Part shown: positions 52,318 through 61,703 of the stretch, in pieces
How positions within the stretch are numbered: position 1 is the stretch's first letter
How the letters are laid out: every line of letters begins with the position of its first letter
Assembly (NCBI RefSeq): GCF_049985285.1
Contig: NZ_JBNIEU010000004.1
Coordinates: 279,749-343,748, forward strand
DNA: 64,000 nt
Source: Aestuariirhabdus sp049985285
GTDB lineage: Bacteria; Pseudomonadota; Gammaproteobacteria; Pseudomonadales; Aestuariirhabdaceae
Reading direction: 5' to 3'
The notes under the pieces: model-generated
What the model saw: the letters and a program-made list of their open reading frames with translations, nothing else
Databases searched by the model: none
Told to the model about the DNA's origin: nothing
Position numbers and translations under genes: made by a program

Positions 52318-52890
52318 CTAGCGGTAAAAATCCACCCACTCGACCACCATCCCATCGACGTCCCAGCCATCAATGGGCAACTGCACCGAAACACCGCTGG
52401 CCCGGCGAAGAATCCGCGGGGCCTCGACACCCTCCTTTAACAGTGGTCGCCAGGCATCAACGTCTTTGCTATGACGGATCTCCCAAGGGGTTGGGTAACG
52501 GTCTCCATAGGGTAGAGAAAAACGTAACTGTCGATTACCGGCTACTACCTTCATCGACTCAAGCCCCCGCAGGTTGATATTGATCACCAGCCGGCTCCAT
52601 CTCGGAGACTGCCCCCACGTCATGCGTAGCCCTCCGATACCGCTGACAGACTCCACATCAAGAACCAGGTTGCTGCCACGGATTGAGGTGTCTATACGGT
52701 CTTCGCTACGAGACAGTCGCAGCGTTGGGAGTAGCTGCGACACCTGTTCCTGCACAGGAAATTCAGGCGCCGGCCTATGGTTGCCCGGCGAACATGCCGA
52801 GACCGCCAGCATTAACGAGCAAACAGCCAGAGTCTGGAAGAATGAGGATACCAGGCTAGTTTTGATCCAGCTCTTTACGCTGCACTTCAT
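52318..52890 (-). CDS. Hypothetical lipoprotein-like protein, 190 residues
   Basis: An N-terminal hydrophobic segment with a lipobox-like LMLAVSACS (cysteine about 33) suggests an exported lipoprotein. The mature part is beta-rich with PYGDRYPTPWEIRHSK and ends VVEWVDFYR. No family recognised. Its start overlaps the upstream DUF4124 gene by 35 bases, so the two are probably co-transcribed. Confidence 0.65.
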   Translation of the reverse strand: MKCSVKSWIKTSLVSSFFQTLAVCSLMLAVSACSPGNHRPAPEFPVQEQVSQLLPTLRLSRSEDRIDTSIRGSNLVLDVESVSGIGGLRMTWGQSPRWSRLVININLRGLESMKVVAGNRQLRFSLPYGDRYPTPWEIRHSKDVDAWRPLLKEGVEAPRILRRASGVSVQLPIDGWDVDGMVVEWVDFYR

Positions 52891-53296
52891 AGCGATTAAT
52901 CAGCTGCTGCTTCAGCTCCTTCGCTTTATCAAGGCTCTCTTTTAGGACCACCGAGTATTGACCAGAGGACTCACTGGAGCTTTCATCAGCAGCTTTATCC
53001 GGTTCAGGTGCCGGGAGCCGCCCCAGATTATCCCTGAGTTCAATCGCCTCCTGTTCAATTCCGTCGCGGAGCTGGTCGCTATAGTGAATAACACCCTGCT
53101 CATCCTTCCAGCGATAAACCGTCCGTGGAGGCGCAGCTTTAAAGTCAACCCCGGCTTCGTTTGGGATTTCCGAAAACTCACTAATCAACTGGTTTCGCAC
53201 CCGGTCCAGTAGAGGAGCCTGCCCCGGAGGAACCAACAACAGGACGACGCCCCCCACCAGCACTACCAATATCACAACCCGTACTAGCAATCGCAC
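52856..53296 (-). CDS. DUF4124 domain-containing protein
   Basis: A 146-residue protein with an N-terminal helix (about 5-22), then the DUF4124 core TVYRWKDEQGVIHYSDQL (about 59-76) and a charged, glutamate/lysine-rich C-terminal helix (KESLDKAKELKQQLINRYEV). DUF4124 proteins are common envelope proteins of unknown role in gammaproteobacteria. It follows the MscS gene by one base. Confidence 0.8.
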   Translation of the reverse strand: MRLLVRVVILVVLVGGVVLLLVPPGQAPLLDRVRNQLISEFSEIPNEAGVDFKAAPPRTVYRWKDEQGVIHYSDQLRDGIEQEAIELRDNLGRLPAPEPDKAADESSSESSGQYSVVLKESLDKAKELKQQLINRYEVQRKELDQN

Positions 53297-53297
53297 C

Positions 53298-54125
53298 CTA
53301 GACTCCGTTATTCACCACTTGTTTGAGATGCACATCCGTCTGCGGATAGGGTATGGAGATACCCTCCCGGTCAAATTCGAGTTTAATCCGTTCGATCAGA
53401 TCAGAACGCACCGGCCAGTAATCCGCTGTATTGACCCACGGACGCACATTGAAATTCACGCTACTATCTGCAAGCTCCGCAACAGCAACAGCCGGCGCGG
53501 GATCCTTTAGCACTCGCTCATCCGCCGCAACAACCCGCATTAGCACCTCTTTAGCCTTGAGCAGATCGTCGTCATAACCAATCCCGAACACCATATCAAT
53601 ACGCCGAGTCGGCTTGGCGGAATAGTTCGTTATAGTGCCTGCGAAGATACTGCCATTGGGAACAATAATCTCCCTGTTATCGCCGGTTTTGATCAAGGTA
53701 GAAAAAATCGAGATACGCTCAACCACACCCGCGACTCCACCAGCTTCAATAAAATCTCCCGCCACAAAAGGTCGGAAGACCACCAGCATTACACCGGAAG
53801 CAAAGTTTTGCAGGGAGTCTTTTAGCGCCAAACCGACGGCCAAGCCCGCGGCACCAAGCAGAGCTACCAACGAAGTGGTATCAACGCCCAACTGATCGAG
53901 CGCGGCTACGACGACCAACAGTGTAAACAGCACCCGCAGGATCGATAGCACGAAATGAACCAGAGTATCGTCCATCCGCGTTTTAGAGAGCCCTTTACTA
54001 ATCACCGAAATAATGAGGCGAGCCAGAATGCGTCCGCCCACAAAAACCAGGAGAGCCATTCCAAAGTTGATACCCCAGGGTATCAAGTAACCATCCAACA
54101 ACTGCTGAATATTTATACTTTCCAC
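53298..54125 (-). CDS. MscS-family mechanosensitive channel
   Basis: A 275-residue channel with three N-terminal helices (about 15-110); the third carries the glycine/alanine-rich pore pattern LVALLGAAGLAVGLALKDSL. The beta domain has the family sequence NREIIVPNGSIFAGTITNYS (about 154-173). It ends with IPYPQTDVHLK, typical of MscS. Opens on hypo-osmotic shock. Confidence 0.93.
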   Translation of the reverse strand: MESINIQQLLDGYLIPWGINFGMALLVFVGGRILARLIISVISKGLSKTRMDDTLVHFVLSILRVLFTLLVVVAALDQLGVDTTSLVALLGAAGLAVGLALKDSLQNFASGVMLVVFRPFVAGDFIEAGGVAGVVERISIFSTLIKTGDNREIIVPNGSIFAGTITNYSAKPTRRIDMVFGIGYDDDLLKAKEVLMRVVAADERVLKDPAPAVAVAELADSSVNFNVRPWVNTADYWPVRSDLIERIKLEFDREGISIPYPQTDVHLKQVVNNGV

Positions 54126-54226
54126 GGCGACGACCTCCCGTTTGTCGTTATATTTGCAAGCGATTATCCATCCAGGCTACTTGCCCATAGAAAACAGCAT
54201 AGTCCCTACCGCCCAGCAACTCGACT

Positions 54227-55180
54227 TTAAAGCCAGCCTTTGAGTTTAAAGAACAGATAGGTGCTCGCAGCGCTAGCCACCATCATTGCCAGGGCCATCG
54301 GATAACCGAACGCCCATTCCAGTTCAGGCATAACCCGAAAATTCATGCCGTAGGCACTGGCAATTACCGTCGGGGGCAGGAACACAACAGCAGCAATCGA
54401 GAAAATTTTGATGATCCGGCTCTGTTCAAGATTGCTGAAGCCCATGGTGGCATCCATGAGAAAGTTGATTTTATCAAACAAGAAAGAGGTGTGAGGCATC
54501 AGTGAGTCTATGTCACGCAGCATCTCCTTCACCTCGGTAAGCTGGGCATCATCCATAAGAGAGCGGCTATTGCGTGCCAGAAAACGCATGGAGCGCTGGC
54601 TATCCATGAGGTTCAAGCGGATCTGGCCATTGAAATCCTCTTGTACGGTGATGTTTTTAAGCACCTCGTCCCGCTCGCCGCTGTCGTCACGGAGTGCCAT
54701 CTGACTGGCCTCCTCGAGGGACTCATATACCTCTTCCAGTAGATCCGCAAGATAGTCAACTTTCGCGGTGAACAGCCTGATCATAATCTCGAGAGGGGCC
54801 TGAACCTCGATCTGCTGTCGCTTGAGATAATTACGGACTAGACGAAACAGGCCCACCTCGTCGTCCCGCAGGGTGATGAGAATATTCTTGCGCAAGTTAA
54901 AGGAGACGTTAATGTTGCGGATATCCTTTCCCGCCCGGTGGGGAAACAACGAAAGAATATGCAAACCGTCCTTATCGGTAAAAAAACGAGAGGTCGCTTC
55001 GATCTCATCTAGATCTTCGGTATCGGGCACCTCTTCCACGAAATACTGATCGAGCCACTCGCGTTCAGCCTCCTCGGGCTCCACAACATCCAGCCATATA
55101 CAGCCGGTGGGCAACGTATCCTCGACACCAAGGGTATCGATCTTAACACCGGATTCGTTCAAGCTATAGGCTGTAATCAT
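54227..55180 (-). CDS. corA: CorA-type magnesium/cobalt transporter
   Basis: A 317-residue CorA protein with an N-terminal cytoplasmic domain, long helix and two C-terminal helices. The signature SAYGMNFRVMPELEWAFGY (GMN motif, about 277-295) is intact. It is a single gene. The 245 bases upstream include a short hairpin (CCACCCG/CGGGTGG at 55231-55249) that could be in its leader, but no Mg-riboswitch is recognised. Confidence 0.94.
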   Translation of the reverse strand: MITAYSLNESGVKIDTLGVEDTLPTGCIWLDVVEPEEAEREWLDQYFVEEVPDTEDLDEIEATSRFFTDKDGLHILSLFPHRAGKDIRNINVSFNLRKNILITLRDDEVGLFRLVRNYLKRQQIEVQAPLEIMIRLFTAKVDYLADLLEEVYESLEEASQMALRDDSGERDEVLKNITVQEDFNGQIRLNLMDSQRSMRFLARNSRSLMDDAQLTEVKEMLRDIDSLMPHTSFLFDKINFLMDATMGFSNLEQSRIIKIFSIAAVVFLPPTVIASAYGMNFRVMPELEWAFGYPMALAMMVASAASTYLFFKLKGWL

Positions 55181-55425
55181 GCATCTACCCTTGACTCAAT
55201 AAGGACTGACAGCGAGCCCCTAGACTCCCCCCACCCGCGAATCGGGTGGCTATTTTATCGCTTAAGTGTAAACCATTCCCTCGCCGCTGACAGCCCACAG
55301 AACCCTCTACTCGAAAAGCTGAAGAGCCCTGCGTTAATCTATAGCTGCTAAAAAATTGCTATACAGCGCGATTTGACGCTATTGTATCAAATAGGTCATA
55401 CCACTTCCCATGCCGGCGAGCTGCC

Positions 55426-56142
55426 ATGCCTTCATTCGACTTGATCCGCACAGCATCTGTTGCGCTAATAGCTCTGCTACTGGCTAACACCGCACATTCC
55501 CAGTCGAATCTGCCCGACCGGGTCACCCTGAGCACGGCCGTCATCCCCCCCTATCAATATACCGACGAGAACAATCAGGTAGCAGGAATCGCTACCGATA
55601 AAGTACGTTGCATCCTGGGTCACATGGGTATCGAACTGGAGATAGAGCTACTGCCCTGGGCTCGGGCGCAAAAACGAGTACAAAACGGCAAGGGGGACGG
55701 ATTCTATGCAGCCTCTGAAAACGCTCTACGTAATCAGTACGCGACTCTTTCTGCTCCCATCCTTCAGGGTGACTGGTTATGGTACCAGCAGCCAAACGCC
55801 AAACTGAAAACCGATAGCGGACTTTTTCGCAGCAACGCCCGAGTCGGAACAACCTTTGGAACCAACATGCACAGCTGGTTAAAAGGCAACGGTTATCAGG
55901 TCACAGCCCACGAAAAACTCAGCGTTCTGATCAATATGCTCGAGCATGGTCACCTTGATGCGGTTCTAACTCGAAGCAATATGTTTCAAGCTGCAGAGAT
56001 ACCGCAAAGCCAGAAGGCGAGCTATGTCTCCACCGTTGCCCAATCCAAACCTTTGGGAGTCTATTTCGGCCACAATTTTCTCGCCCGACACCCTGAGTTC
56101 CTTCCGCAATTTAATACCCACATCGATGTCTGCCGACCTTAG
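55426..56142 (+). CDS. Orphan periplasmic substrate-binding protein (SBP_bac_3 type)
   Basis: A 238-residue exported protein (signal cleavage near TAHSQSN). Family motifs are STAVIPPYQYTDENNQVAGI, LEIELLPWARAQKRVQNGKG and GVYFGHNFLARHP. No adjacent permease. Its last bases overlap the convergent phhB stop by four. Confidence 0.83.
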   Translation: MPSFDLIRTASVALIALLLANTAHSQSNLPDRVTLSTAVIPPYQYTDENNQVAGIATDKVRCILGHMGIELEIELLPWARAQKRVQNGKGDGFYAASENALRNQYATLSAPILQGDWLWYQQPNAKLKTDSGLFRSNARVGTTFGTNMHSWLKGNGYQVTAHEKLSVLINMLEHGHLDAVLTRSNMFQAAEIPQSQKASYVSTVAQSKPLGVYFGHNFLARHPEFLPQFNTHIDVCRP

Positions 56143-56495
56143 TGACCACTAAGTAAATCTGTCTTCGCAGCCAATACAAAATCATTAGGGTGAAGGCCGC
56201 CAATACTGTGGGTCCACCAGCTGATACTGACCCTCCCCCACTCCACGACCAATAGCGGATGATGATTAACCGCCTCCGCCAAGACTCCGATTCGATTGGC
56301 AAAATCGAGCGCCGAAGAAAAATCGTTAAATCGATACGTCTTCGTTAATCGCATCACCGACTTTTTTGCAGTCACACACCAGCCGGAAAGATACTGCGTC
56401 CGGAGCAGAGCTTCAGCGTCGCTCATCGGCTCGTTGGTTGAATCCCAAGGGGCCAATTCGTTCGGCCCAAAGGATGTGGCAGGGTGTTTGTGCAT
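56139..56495 (-). CDS. phhB: Pterin-4a-carbinolamine dehydratase
   Basis: PhhB recycles the pterin cofactor of phenylalanine hydroxylase. The 118-residue protein contains the family pattern EAVNHHPLLVVEWGRVSISW followed by WTHSIGGLHPNDFVLAAKTD, with the catalytic histidines present. Phenylalanine hydroxylase is not in the window. The 3' end overlaps the convergent binding-protein gene. Confidence 0.9.
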   Translation of the reverse strand: MHKHPATSFGPNELAPWDSTNEPMSDAEALLRTQYLSGWCVTAKKSVMRLTKTYRFNDFSSALDFANRIGVLAEAVNHHPLLVVEWGRVSISWWTHSIGGLHPNDFVLAAKTDLLSGH

Positions 56496-56498
56496 TAT

Positions 56499-57074
56499 CT
56501 ATCGATCACCAAACCGTTCCCGGTTCTTCTGCTTTTGTGAATCCGCTTTTCGGATCAAGACATAAACCACCCCGGTTCCACCCTGGTGCCGCTGCGCGCT
56601 ATGGTAGGCTAACACCGCGTCCATCTGCGGTAGCCAATGGGCAATATGACTTTTCATTCGCGCCGGATTATCGGGGTCACGGTCTCCCCTTCCGTGATTT
56701 ACGGTGACCGTGCGCAATCCGAGTTCGAAGCAGTCGCGAATAAACCGCTCCAACTCGCGCTGCCCCTCTGCCAGAGTCAGCCTATGAAGATCTATCGTGG
56801 CTTCAATCGGATACTTTCCCAAACGCAATTTACGATAAACGCCATCTTGCAAACCGGCGCGCTTAAACTCGAGCACATCATAAGGATGCACCATCACCAC
56901 GGTTTCGGAAGAGATTTTCATCCGCTCCTCGGGCGTGCTCTGGGCACTTAGCTTACGCGCTTGCTGCGCCAAGCTCGGGGATTGACGCAATTTTTGGGTA
57001 TGCGCCCGCTTTTTTTTCAAAGGCGCCACATCGGCCACCTCTTGGGAAAAAAGTTCTGACTCGTTATCTTGCAT
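56499..57074 (-). CDS. Smr domain protein (SmrA/YdaL type)
   Basis: A 191-residue protein ending in a Smr (MutS2-like nuclease) domain: TIDLHRLTLAEGQRELERFI and VTVNHGRGDRDPDNPARMKS, with the conserved DLH and HGRG motifs. The first about 90 residues are basic and probably unstructured. The start ATG at 57074 is used; an in-frame one at 57086 adds four residues. It ends four bases from phhB. Confidence 0.9.
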   Translation of the reverse strand: MQDNESELFSQEVADVAPLKKKRAHTQKLRQSPSLAQQARKLSAQSTPEERMKISSETVVMVHPYDVLEFKRAGLQDGVYRKLRLGKYPIEATIDLHRLTLAEGQRELERFIRDCFELGLRTVTVNHGRGDRDPDNPARMKSHIAHWLPQMDAVLAYHSAQRHQGGTGVVYVLIRKADSQKQKNRERFGDR

Positions 57075-57114
57075 AGCTACCACCAAAACAACCGACCTAT
57101 TGAGGTATAGGACA

Positions 57115-57837
57115 TCAAAGCGCCGAAAAAATCACAAAAAAAGCAGACAGTGTGCAGAGCAATAACAATACCGGTCGGAACAGGTGCTGTTCAAGGGTTG
57201 CGATCCGGGTAGATAGCAAAAAACCCAACGCCGCCGGCGGCAACAGACCTAACGTCAAGCGCCACTCCAGAGCCCCATAAAGACCCGCCCAAGCCAGCAG
57301 CCCCAGAGACATCAGGCAGCTAATAACAAAAAAACCCGACAAGTTTGCACGAATCGATTCAGAACCTTCGTTTTGCAGCACCAGCGCCATCGGCGGGCCT
57401 CCAATGGAGGAGGAGGTGCCCATGAAACCGGAGGCAAAACCCGCTAGAAACAAACTACGTGGGGTCGCTACCAAGCCTGATCGGATCAGGCTCGCGATAA
57501 CAGCAATCAATACGGAGCCCCCCAATAGCAATGAAAGAAGATCCCGCGAAATTAGGGTCAACACCCAAATGCCCAATACACAACCCGGCAATCTTCCCAG
57601 CACAGCCCACCTAAGACGTCCCAACGCAAGCTGACTACGAAAACGCAGGCTATTGAGGAGCGAGATCAAAAGCGCCGTTGCAATAACGGGTCCCGGCACA
57701 TAAGCGGGGTCGAGCACAAAGAGTATGGGAGCCGCCACCACCGCCAGGCCGAAGCCGACAGAACACTGCACAAAGGCACCGACAAACATCACCACGCCCG
57801 CCAACAGCAGGGTCACCAGAGCCGGCTCCATCATCAC
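57115..57837 (-). CDS. TauE/SafE family permease
   Basis: A 240-residue protein with about seven or eight helices in two repeats. Family segments are GFGLAVVAAPILFVLDPAYVPGP and ASGFMGTSSSIGGPPMALVLQ. TauE/SafE members export sulfonates, sulfite or related organic anions; the substrate here is unknown. Confidence 0.88.
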   Translation of the reverse strand: MMMEPALVTLLLAGVVMFVGAFVQCSVGFGLAVVAAPILFVLDPAYVPGPVIATALLISLLNSLRFRSQLALGRLRWAVLGRLPGCVLGIWVLTLISRDLLSLLLGGSVLIAVIASLIRSGLVATPRSLFLAGFASGFMGTSSSIGGPPMALVLQNEGSESIRANLSGFFVISCLMSLGLLAWAGLYGALEWRLTLGLLPPAALGFLLSTRIATLEQHLFRPVLLLLCTLSAFFVIFSAL

Positions 57838-57930
57838 ATTGATCCAGGGAAACTAAGATAAGAAGCCGCTATTTAAGCCCGCTCCCCATATCAAGGCAAG
57901 TACAGGGGTACTCTAATACGAGGTGGCCGG

Positions 57931-58995
57931 CTATTGCCCAAGGCTCTTTATACGGTCACTCCCCCCCGGGTGGGTAGACAGGTAATCATCCCAGTTGAAC
58001 GAGTCCCTATCGTCCTCCAAGGAGTCCTTGCTTTGGGCTTCGCTATCGCGGCGGCTGTTTTCGAGCCGTACGATCATGGTAGAAAAATCGGATACGTCAA
58101 TACCAAGTTCCTTCATGGTCGATACGGCAAACTGGTCGGCTTCGCGTTCAAACTCTCGTGAATAGGAGAGCTCCAGCAACAGTGTTGGCGCCGCGACCAA
58201 TACCGACGATGCGGCGCTGACGTCTCCGGTTATGGCAACCAATACCAGCGACATCATTGAACTTTGCACTACCGAGCGCAGTGCGTGCTGCTGGGCAAGA
58301 TGCCCTATTTCATGGGCCATAACCCCCAGTAGCTGATTGTCGTTTTGAGCCACCGCAACCAGCTCATCGGTAAAGACTATTACGCCCGATGGCAGCGCGA
58401 GCGCATTGGCCCCCAATGCATTACCATGGCGAAACTCCAATTGGATCGGTAGCTCAGGAAAGCGATCAATCAACGGCGCGAATGCTTGCCTGATCTGTTG
58501 CTGACGGGAATCGGATAACTCACTGGCAGTAAACACCCGCTCATCCAGTAGCGCCAGGGTACCACTGCCCATTTTTTGCGATGCCTCCACAGGTAACGCT
58601 TGCGCCACCCACTGCGCGGCCAGGGGCACCCCGTCGCGCAACATCCAGAACGAGACCAATACCACCAGCACCGTACTTAATAGAACGTAGCGCCAGCGGC
58701 GTTCAATCATGGACACCCAGCCCAGCGCAGCCCGTTGCCCTTGCATCGCGAGCATACGATCCACCGAATCATTGGAGCTGGTCTCAAACTTCTCGCCGCT
58801 ACTGAAATAGAGATATCGGGGCGTCTCGCCAAGACGGCTGCTGACCCTCGCCTGTCGCAATGCCACAGGGGCTAGCAGCGGGGCGCCATCGTGCGAGGAG
58901 CGGCAATGAAGCATGCCATCACTGCCGCACTCCAGTACCGCCGGCGTTGAACGGGAGCTGCGACCATCGTACAACAGCCCCTCTACGGCGATCAT
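57931..58995 (-). CDS. M48 family metallopeptidase
   Basis: A 354-residue membrane-anchored zinc peptidase. The active site is GVMAHEIGHLAQQH (HExxH at about 236-240) and the third ligand is in SREFEREADQFAV. One helix lies at about 100-120. The start overlaps the stop of the YjgN-like gene by four bases. The M48-YjgN gene pair occurs in other gammaproteobacteria, suggesting a shared envelope role. Confidence 0.9.
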   Translation of the reverse strand: MIAVEGLLYDGRSSRSTPAVLECGSDGMLHCRSSHDGAPLLAPVALRQARVSSRLGETPRYLYFSSGEKFETSSNDSVDRMLAMQGQRAALGWVSMIERRWRYVLLSTVLVVLVSFWMLRDGVPLAAQWVAQALPVEASQKMGSGTLALLDERVFTASELSDSRQQQIRQAFAPLIDRFPELPIQLEFRHGNALGANALALPSGVIVFTDELVAVAQNDNQLLGVMAHEIGHLAQQHALRSVVQSSMMSLVLVAITGDVSAASSVLVAAPTLLLELSYSREFEREADQFAVSTMKELGIDVSDFSTMIVRLENSRRDSEAQSKDSLEDDRDSFNWDDYLSTHPGGSDRIKSLGQ

Positions 58996-60575
58996 ATAAC
59001 GGAGATCTCCATATCAAACATTTCGTCCATTTCCCCTCCCAACGCAGTCACCTTCTCCTGCTCATCCGCAACAAACTTATCAAGGCTATCGACAACTTCC
59101 AGCTGCAAACTCTCAGCCCGGTAATGGGCCATACGCACCTTAGCCCAGGGAATATAAAGCCCCAGCGTCAGAACTATACCCAGAGTATTGGTGACATAGA
59201 TCCATGCTATTTTTTTCGCTTCCAGCTCGCTGTGAAAACCTGTCGTAGACAAATGGCTCATATTGAAAACCAGGTTGCCCTCGAATGTTTTATAGGCTGC
59301 ATAGAGCCCTATATAGAGCAACGAATAGAGTATGATCGAAAGCACCCCTGACAACAGGAACGACAGAACAGTAGCCACAAACACTGCCCCTAATACACGC
59401 AAAAAGAATCGATACCAGATACCGGCCCCCCCTTCAAAAACAAATTTCGTCGCCCCGAAACTACTGTTGTTCAACAAAAAATGCTTCTGTTTATGCAGTG
59501 CGTAGGGCATCAAGAGTCCCAACGTGAATGAACCCGCCAGAGGCCAAAGAATAAAGGCTTTGAGAGCTTCGAACCAACTGGCCTGAAAGTTGAACCTGAT
59601 ATTACGCCACGCGCTATTACGTGCATGAAACGCCAGCGAGCGGATGACAATCCAGGGGACTAGCGGAACTAGCAACAGGGAAAGAAGCGATCCGATCAAT
59701 GGGTTCCACCGCTGAGCGAGAACAAATATCACAAATACCGCGAAAGCGATCAGTCGCCCTTTGAGTATTGCTATGGGGTTAGCCAGATACTCAAAGCTGC
59801 TCCCTTCTATTTGCGTATGACCATAAAAATATTGATTATTTCTCACTTTAGCCCAAGCAGAATAGATCCCAAGGGTAACGATCGATAGCAAAACGTTAAC
59901 GATCCAGATGCGAAAATACTCTTTGCCATCCCCAAGAAATTCCACATCAACAAAACGGGACTGCCCGCTCGCCGATGGGGCGGGGACCTCCTTTTTACCT
60001 TGATGTGGTTCGCTGCTCGCCCCCTGGGCCTCCGTGGTGCCGGTATCATCTGCTTTCAGCCTGGGGGCAGCTTTAACCCGAGGCTGGGCTTTCCCCCAAA
60101 CCTGGCCACCATTTTCGTCAGGCAACCCGCTTTCCTTGGCCTCCTGACGGGTAGCGGGAACCGCGTCAACGAGGCCTGGAGCGGTGCTATCAGCGCAATC
60201 TTCATCGCTGTTGTTATCCCCGGTCTGCGCTGGATCCTGCTCCACCTCCCCTGCGATAGGTTCGAGCGACCAGCTACCTCCTACCTGGGATGGAGCAGGC
60301 TCTACTCTTGGTTCAGGCTCTAGTGCGGGTGCCGGCTCAATTTTACGAAACGCGACCTGATAGCCTGCCCGCGCCATCTTCGCCTGTAGCTGTTTTGCCT
60401 GGGTCTTATCAAGGCCCTTTTTGATCACTACAGGCACGCGCTCAAATAGTGAATCAACGGCCTGAGGTTTCATCTTAAAGAGCGTGGAAAATTGTTCCCG
60501 TGCCCGCTCCGGATCAACACCATCAAGCAGCTTGCCATGAAATACAGCATCGTATTGAGCGCTATCTTGCATCAA
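58992..60575 (-). CDS. DUF898 (YjgN) membrane protein with N-terminal extension
   Basis: A 527-residue protein. The N-terminal about 80 residues form a small domain with KGLDKTQAKQLQAKMARAGYQ, reminiscent of the L7/L12 C-terminal fold; a long acidic/proline-rich linker runs to about 215. The C-terminal DUF898 domain (about 220-510) has repeated helices and characteristic segments TLGIYSAWAKVRNNQYFYGHT and LGLYIPWAKVRMAHYRAESL. It is translationally coupled to the M48 peptidase. Function unknown. Confidence 0.85.
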   Translation of the reverse strand: MMQDSAQYDAVFHGKLLDGVDPERAREQFSTLFKMKPQAVDSLFERVPVVIKKGLDKTQAKQLQAKMARAGYQVAFRKIEPAPALEPEPRVEPAPSQVGGSWSLEPIAGEVEQDPAQTGDNNSDEDCADSTAPGLVDAVPATRQEAKESGLPDENGGQVWGKAQPRVKAAPRLKADDTGTTEAQGASSEPHQGKKEVPAPSASGQSRFVDVEFLGDGKEYFRIWIVNVLLSIVTLGIYSAWAKVRNNQYFYGHTQIEGSSFEYLANPIAILKGRLIAFAVFVIFVLAQRWNPLIGSLLSLLLVPLVPWIVIRSLAFHARNSAWRNIRFNFQASWFEALKAFILWPLAGSFTLGLLMPYALHKQKHFLLNNSSFGATKFVFEGGAGIWYRFFLRVLGAVFVATVLSFLLSGVLSIILYSLLYIGLYAAYKTFEGNLVFNMSHLSTTGFHSELEAKKIAWIYVTNTLGIVLTLGLYIPWAKVRMAHYRAESLQLEVVDSLDKFVADEQEKVTALGGEMDEMFDMEISVI

Positions 60576-60685
60576 ACTTACCCTCGTCCCTGACCTTTGG
60601 AAACCAGCAGGCTAACAAGGTTAGAAGCCTATGGGCAAGCAGCGGCCGATAAGCTGTCGTTAAGGAGAGATAGCTGCGATAGATG

Positions 60686-61642
60686 CTAGTTTTCGAGACG
60701 ATAGACCCAGTTAACTCGCTGGTTATCACACACGATCAGACGCCGGTCCAGTGCCATGCAATACTTTAATCCATCGAAGGCAGGCGGCGGCGCCCTACCG
60801 ACGACCAAGTGCCGCTTGTCCCGCTTTAGGTACTCAAACATGGTTTCAAAACGACCAGCAAAGTCGTGCCCGCTCTCCTGAAGATCGAGGTAGGTGTAGT
60901 AAAAGCGGGAGTAGCTCATGGTGACGCCCCCCAGGCCGATCTCCAGCATTTTGTCGATGTACTGCTGGTATGCCCCCCCCAGATAGCGGTTCAATGCATC
61001 CGGGTCATCTCCGCCCCCGGAATATGGCACCAAGCGGAGACGGTTGCCATCTTCCAACGCATCGGGTTCCAGCACCCGATTGGGTAAATTCCCCTGCAAC
61101 CGGTATTGATTGTCACCGCACCGAATACGGTCGCTGTGCTGACGACAACGGGATACCAGATTGTCCTCCGACTGCCGCCCGATCACAGGAGCGGCGGCTT
61201 TGCGGGGGCCCTCACCCTTAACCGGCCCCAAACCTTGCTCGCCTGCTTTCGCGCTCTTTCGCTTAGCGATGTCACCGCCAACCGAGCTTTGGGGAGAGGC
61301 TGAACTGTTTTTCATGGCAACCACTGTAGCCATTGCCGATGGCGCACCCTTAGATGAAACCGCGGGCAGTTTGATGCCAAGGCGTCCAGCTGGACGCTTT
61401 AACAGCAGTCGCTGGGTGGTCGGGGGATTGTTTTGGAACTGGGCAAAATCGGGTAATCCTGCTCCTTTACCTTGATTGCGAATATCGCAATATATCCGTT
61501 CATAGGGAGTAACGGCCATTGGCAAACAATCGCCCTGTACGGACCCCGCGCCCGCTACTAACCCCAGCAAGGCCAGCCGGACAGGCCGTCGCAGGCAATG
61601 AATACGAGTACCTAAGGTTAAACCGGTGAAGATCATGCCCAT
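60686..61642 (-). CDS. Hypothetical exported protein, about 318 residues
   Basis: Not recognised. The start ATG at 61642 gives a probable signal segment (LALLGLVAGAGSVQGDC). The middle is low-complexity, rich in Ala, Ser and Lys (SSPQSSVGGDIAKRKSAKAG), and the C-terminal 130 residues look folded (RYLGGAYQQYIDKMLEIGLG, ending RVNWVYRLEN). Cysteines in the C-terminal half may form disulfides. An upstream in-frame start at 61684 exists. Confidence 0.7.
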   Translation of the reverse strand: MGMIFTGLTLGTRIHCLRRPVRLALLGLVAGAGSVQGDCLPMAVTPYERIYCDIRNQGKGAGLPDFAQFQNNPPTTQRLLLKRPAGRLGIKLPAVSSKGAPSAMATVVAMKNSSASPQSSVGGDIAKRKSAKAGEQGLGPVKGEGPRKAAAPVIGRQSEDNLVSRCRQHSDRIRCGDNQYRLQGNLPNRVLEPDALEDGNRLRLVPYSGGGDDPDALNRYLGGAYQQYIDKMLEIGLGGVTMSYSRFYYTYLDLQESGHDFAGRFETMFEYLKRDKRHLVVGRAPPPAFDGLKYCMALDRRLIVCDNQRVNWVYRLEN

Positions 61643-61703
61643 AGCATACTCCTCCCGCCCCTCGCTCAAAAGCCGCCCGGGCACACGAAAGTGTTCTCAG
61701 GAG

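Noticed and set aside
55181..55425. Magnesium riboswitch before corA
   Set aside because: Only one short hairpin is visible; I cannot match a known M-box or mgtA-type leader.
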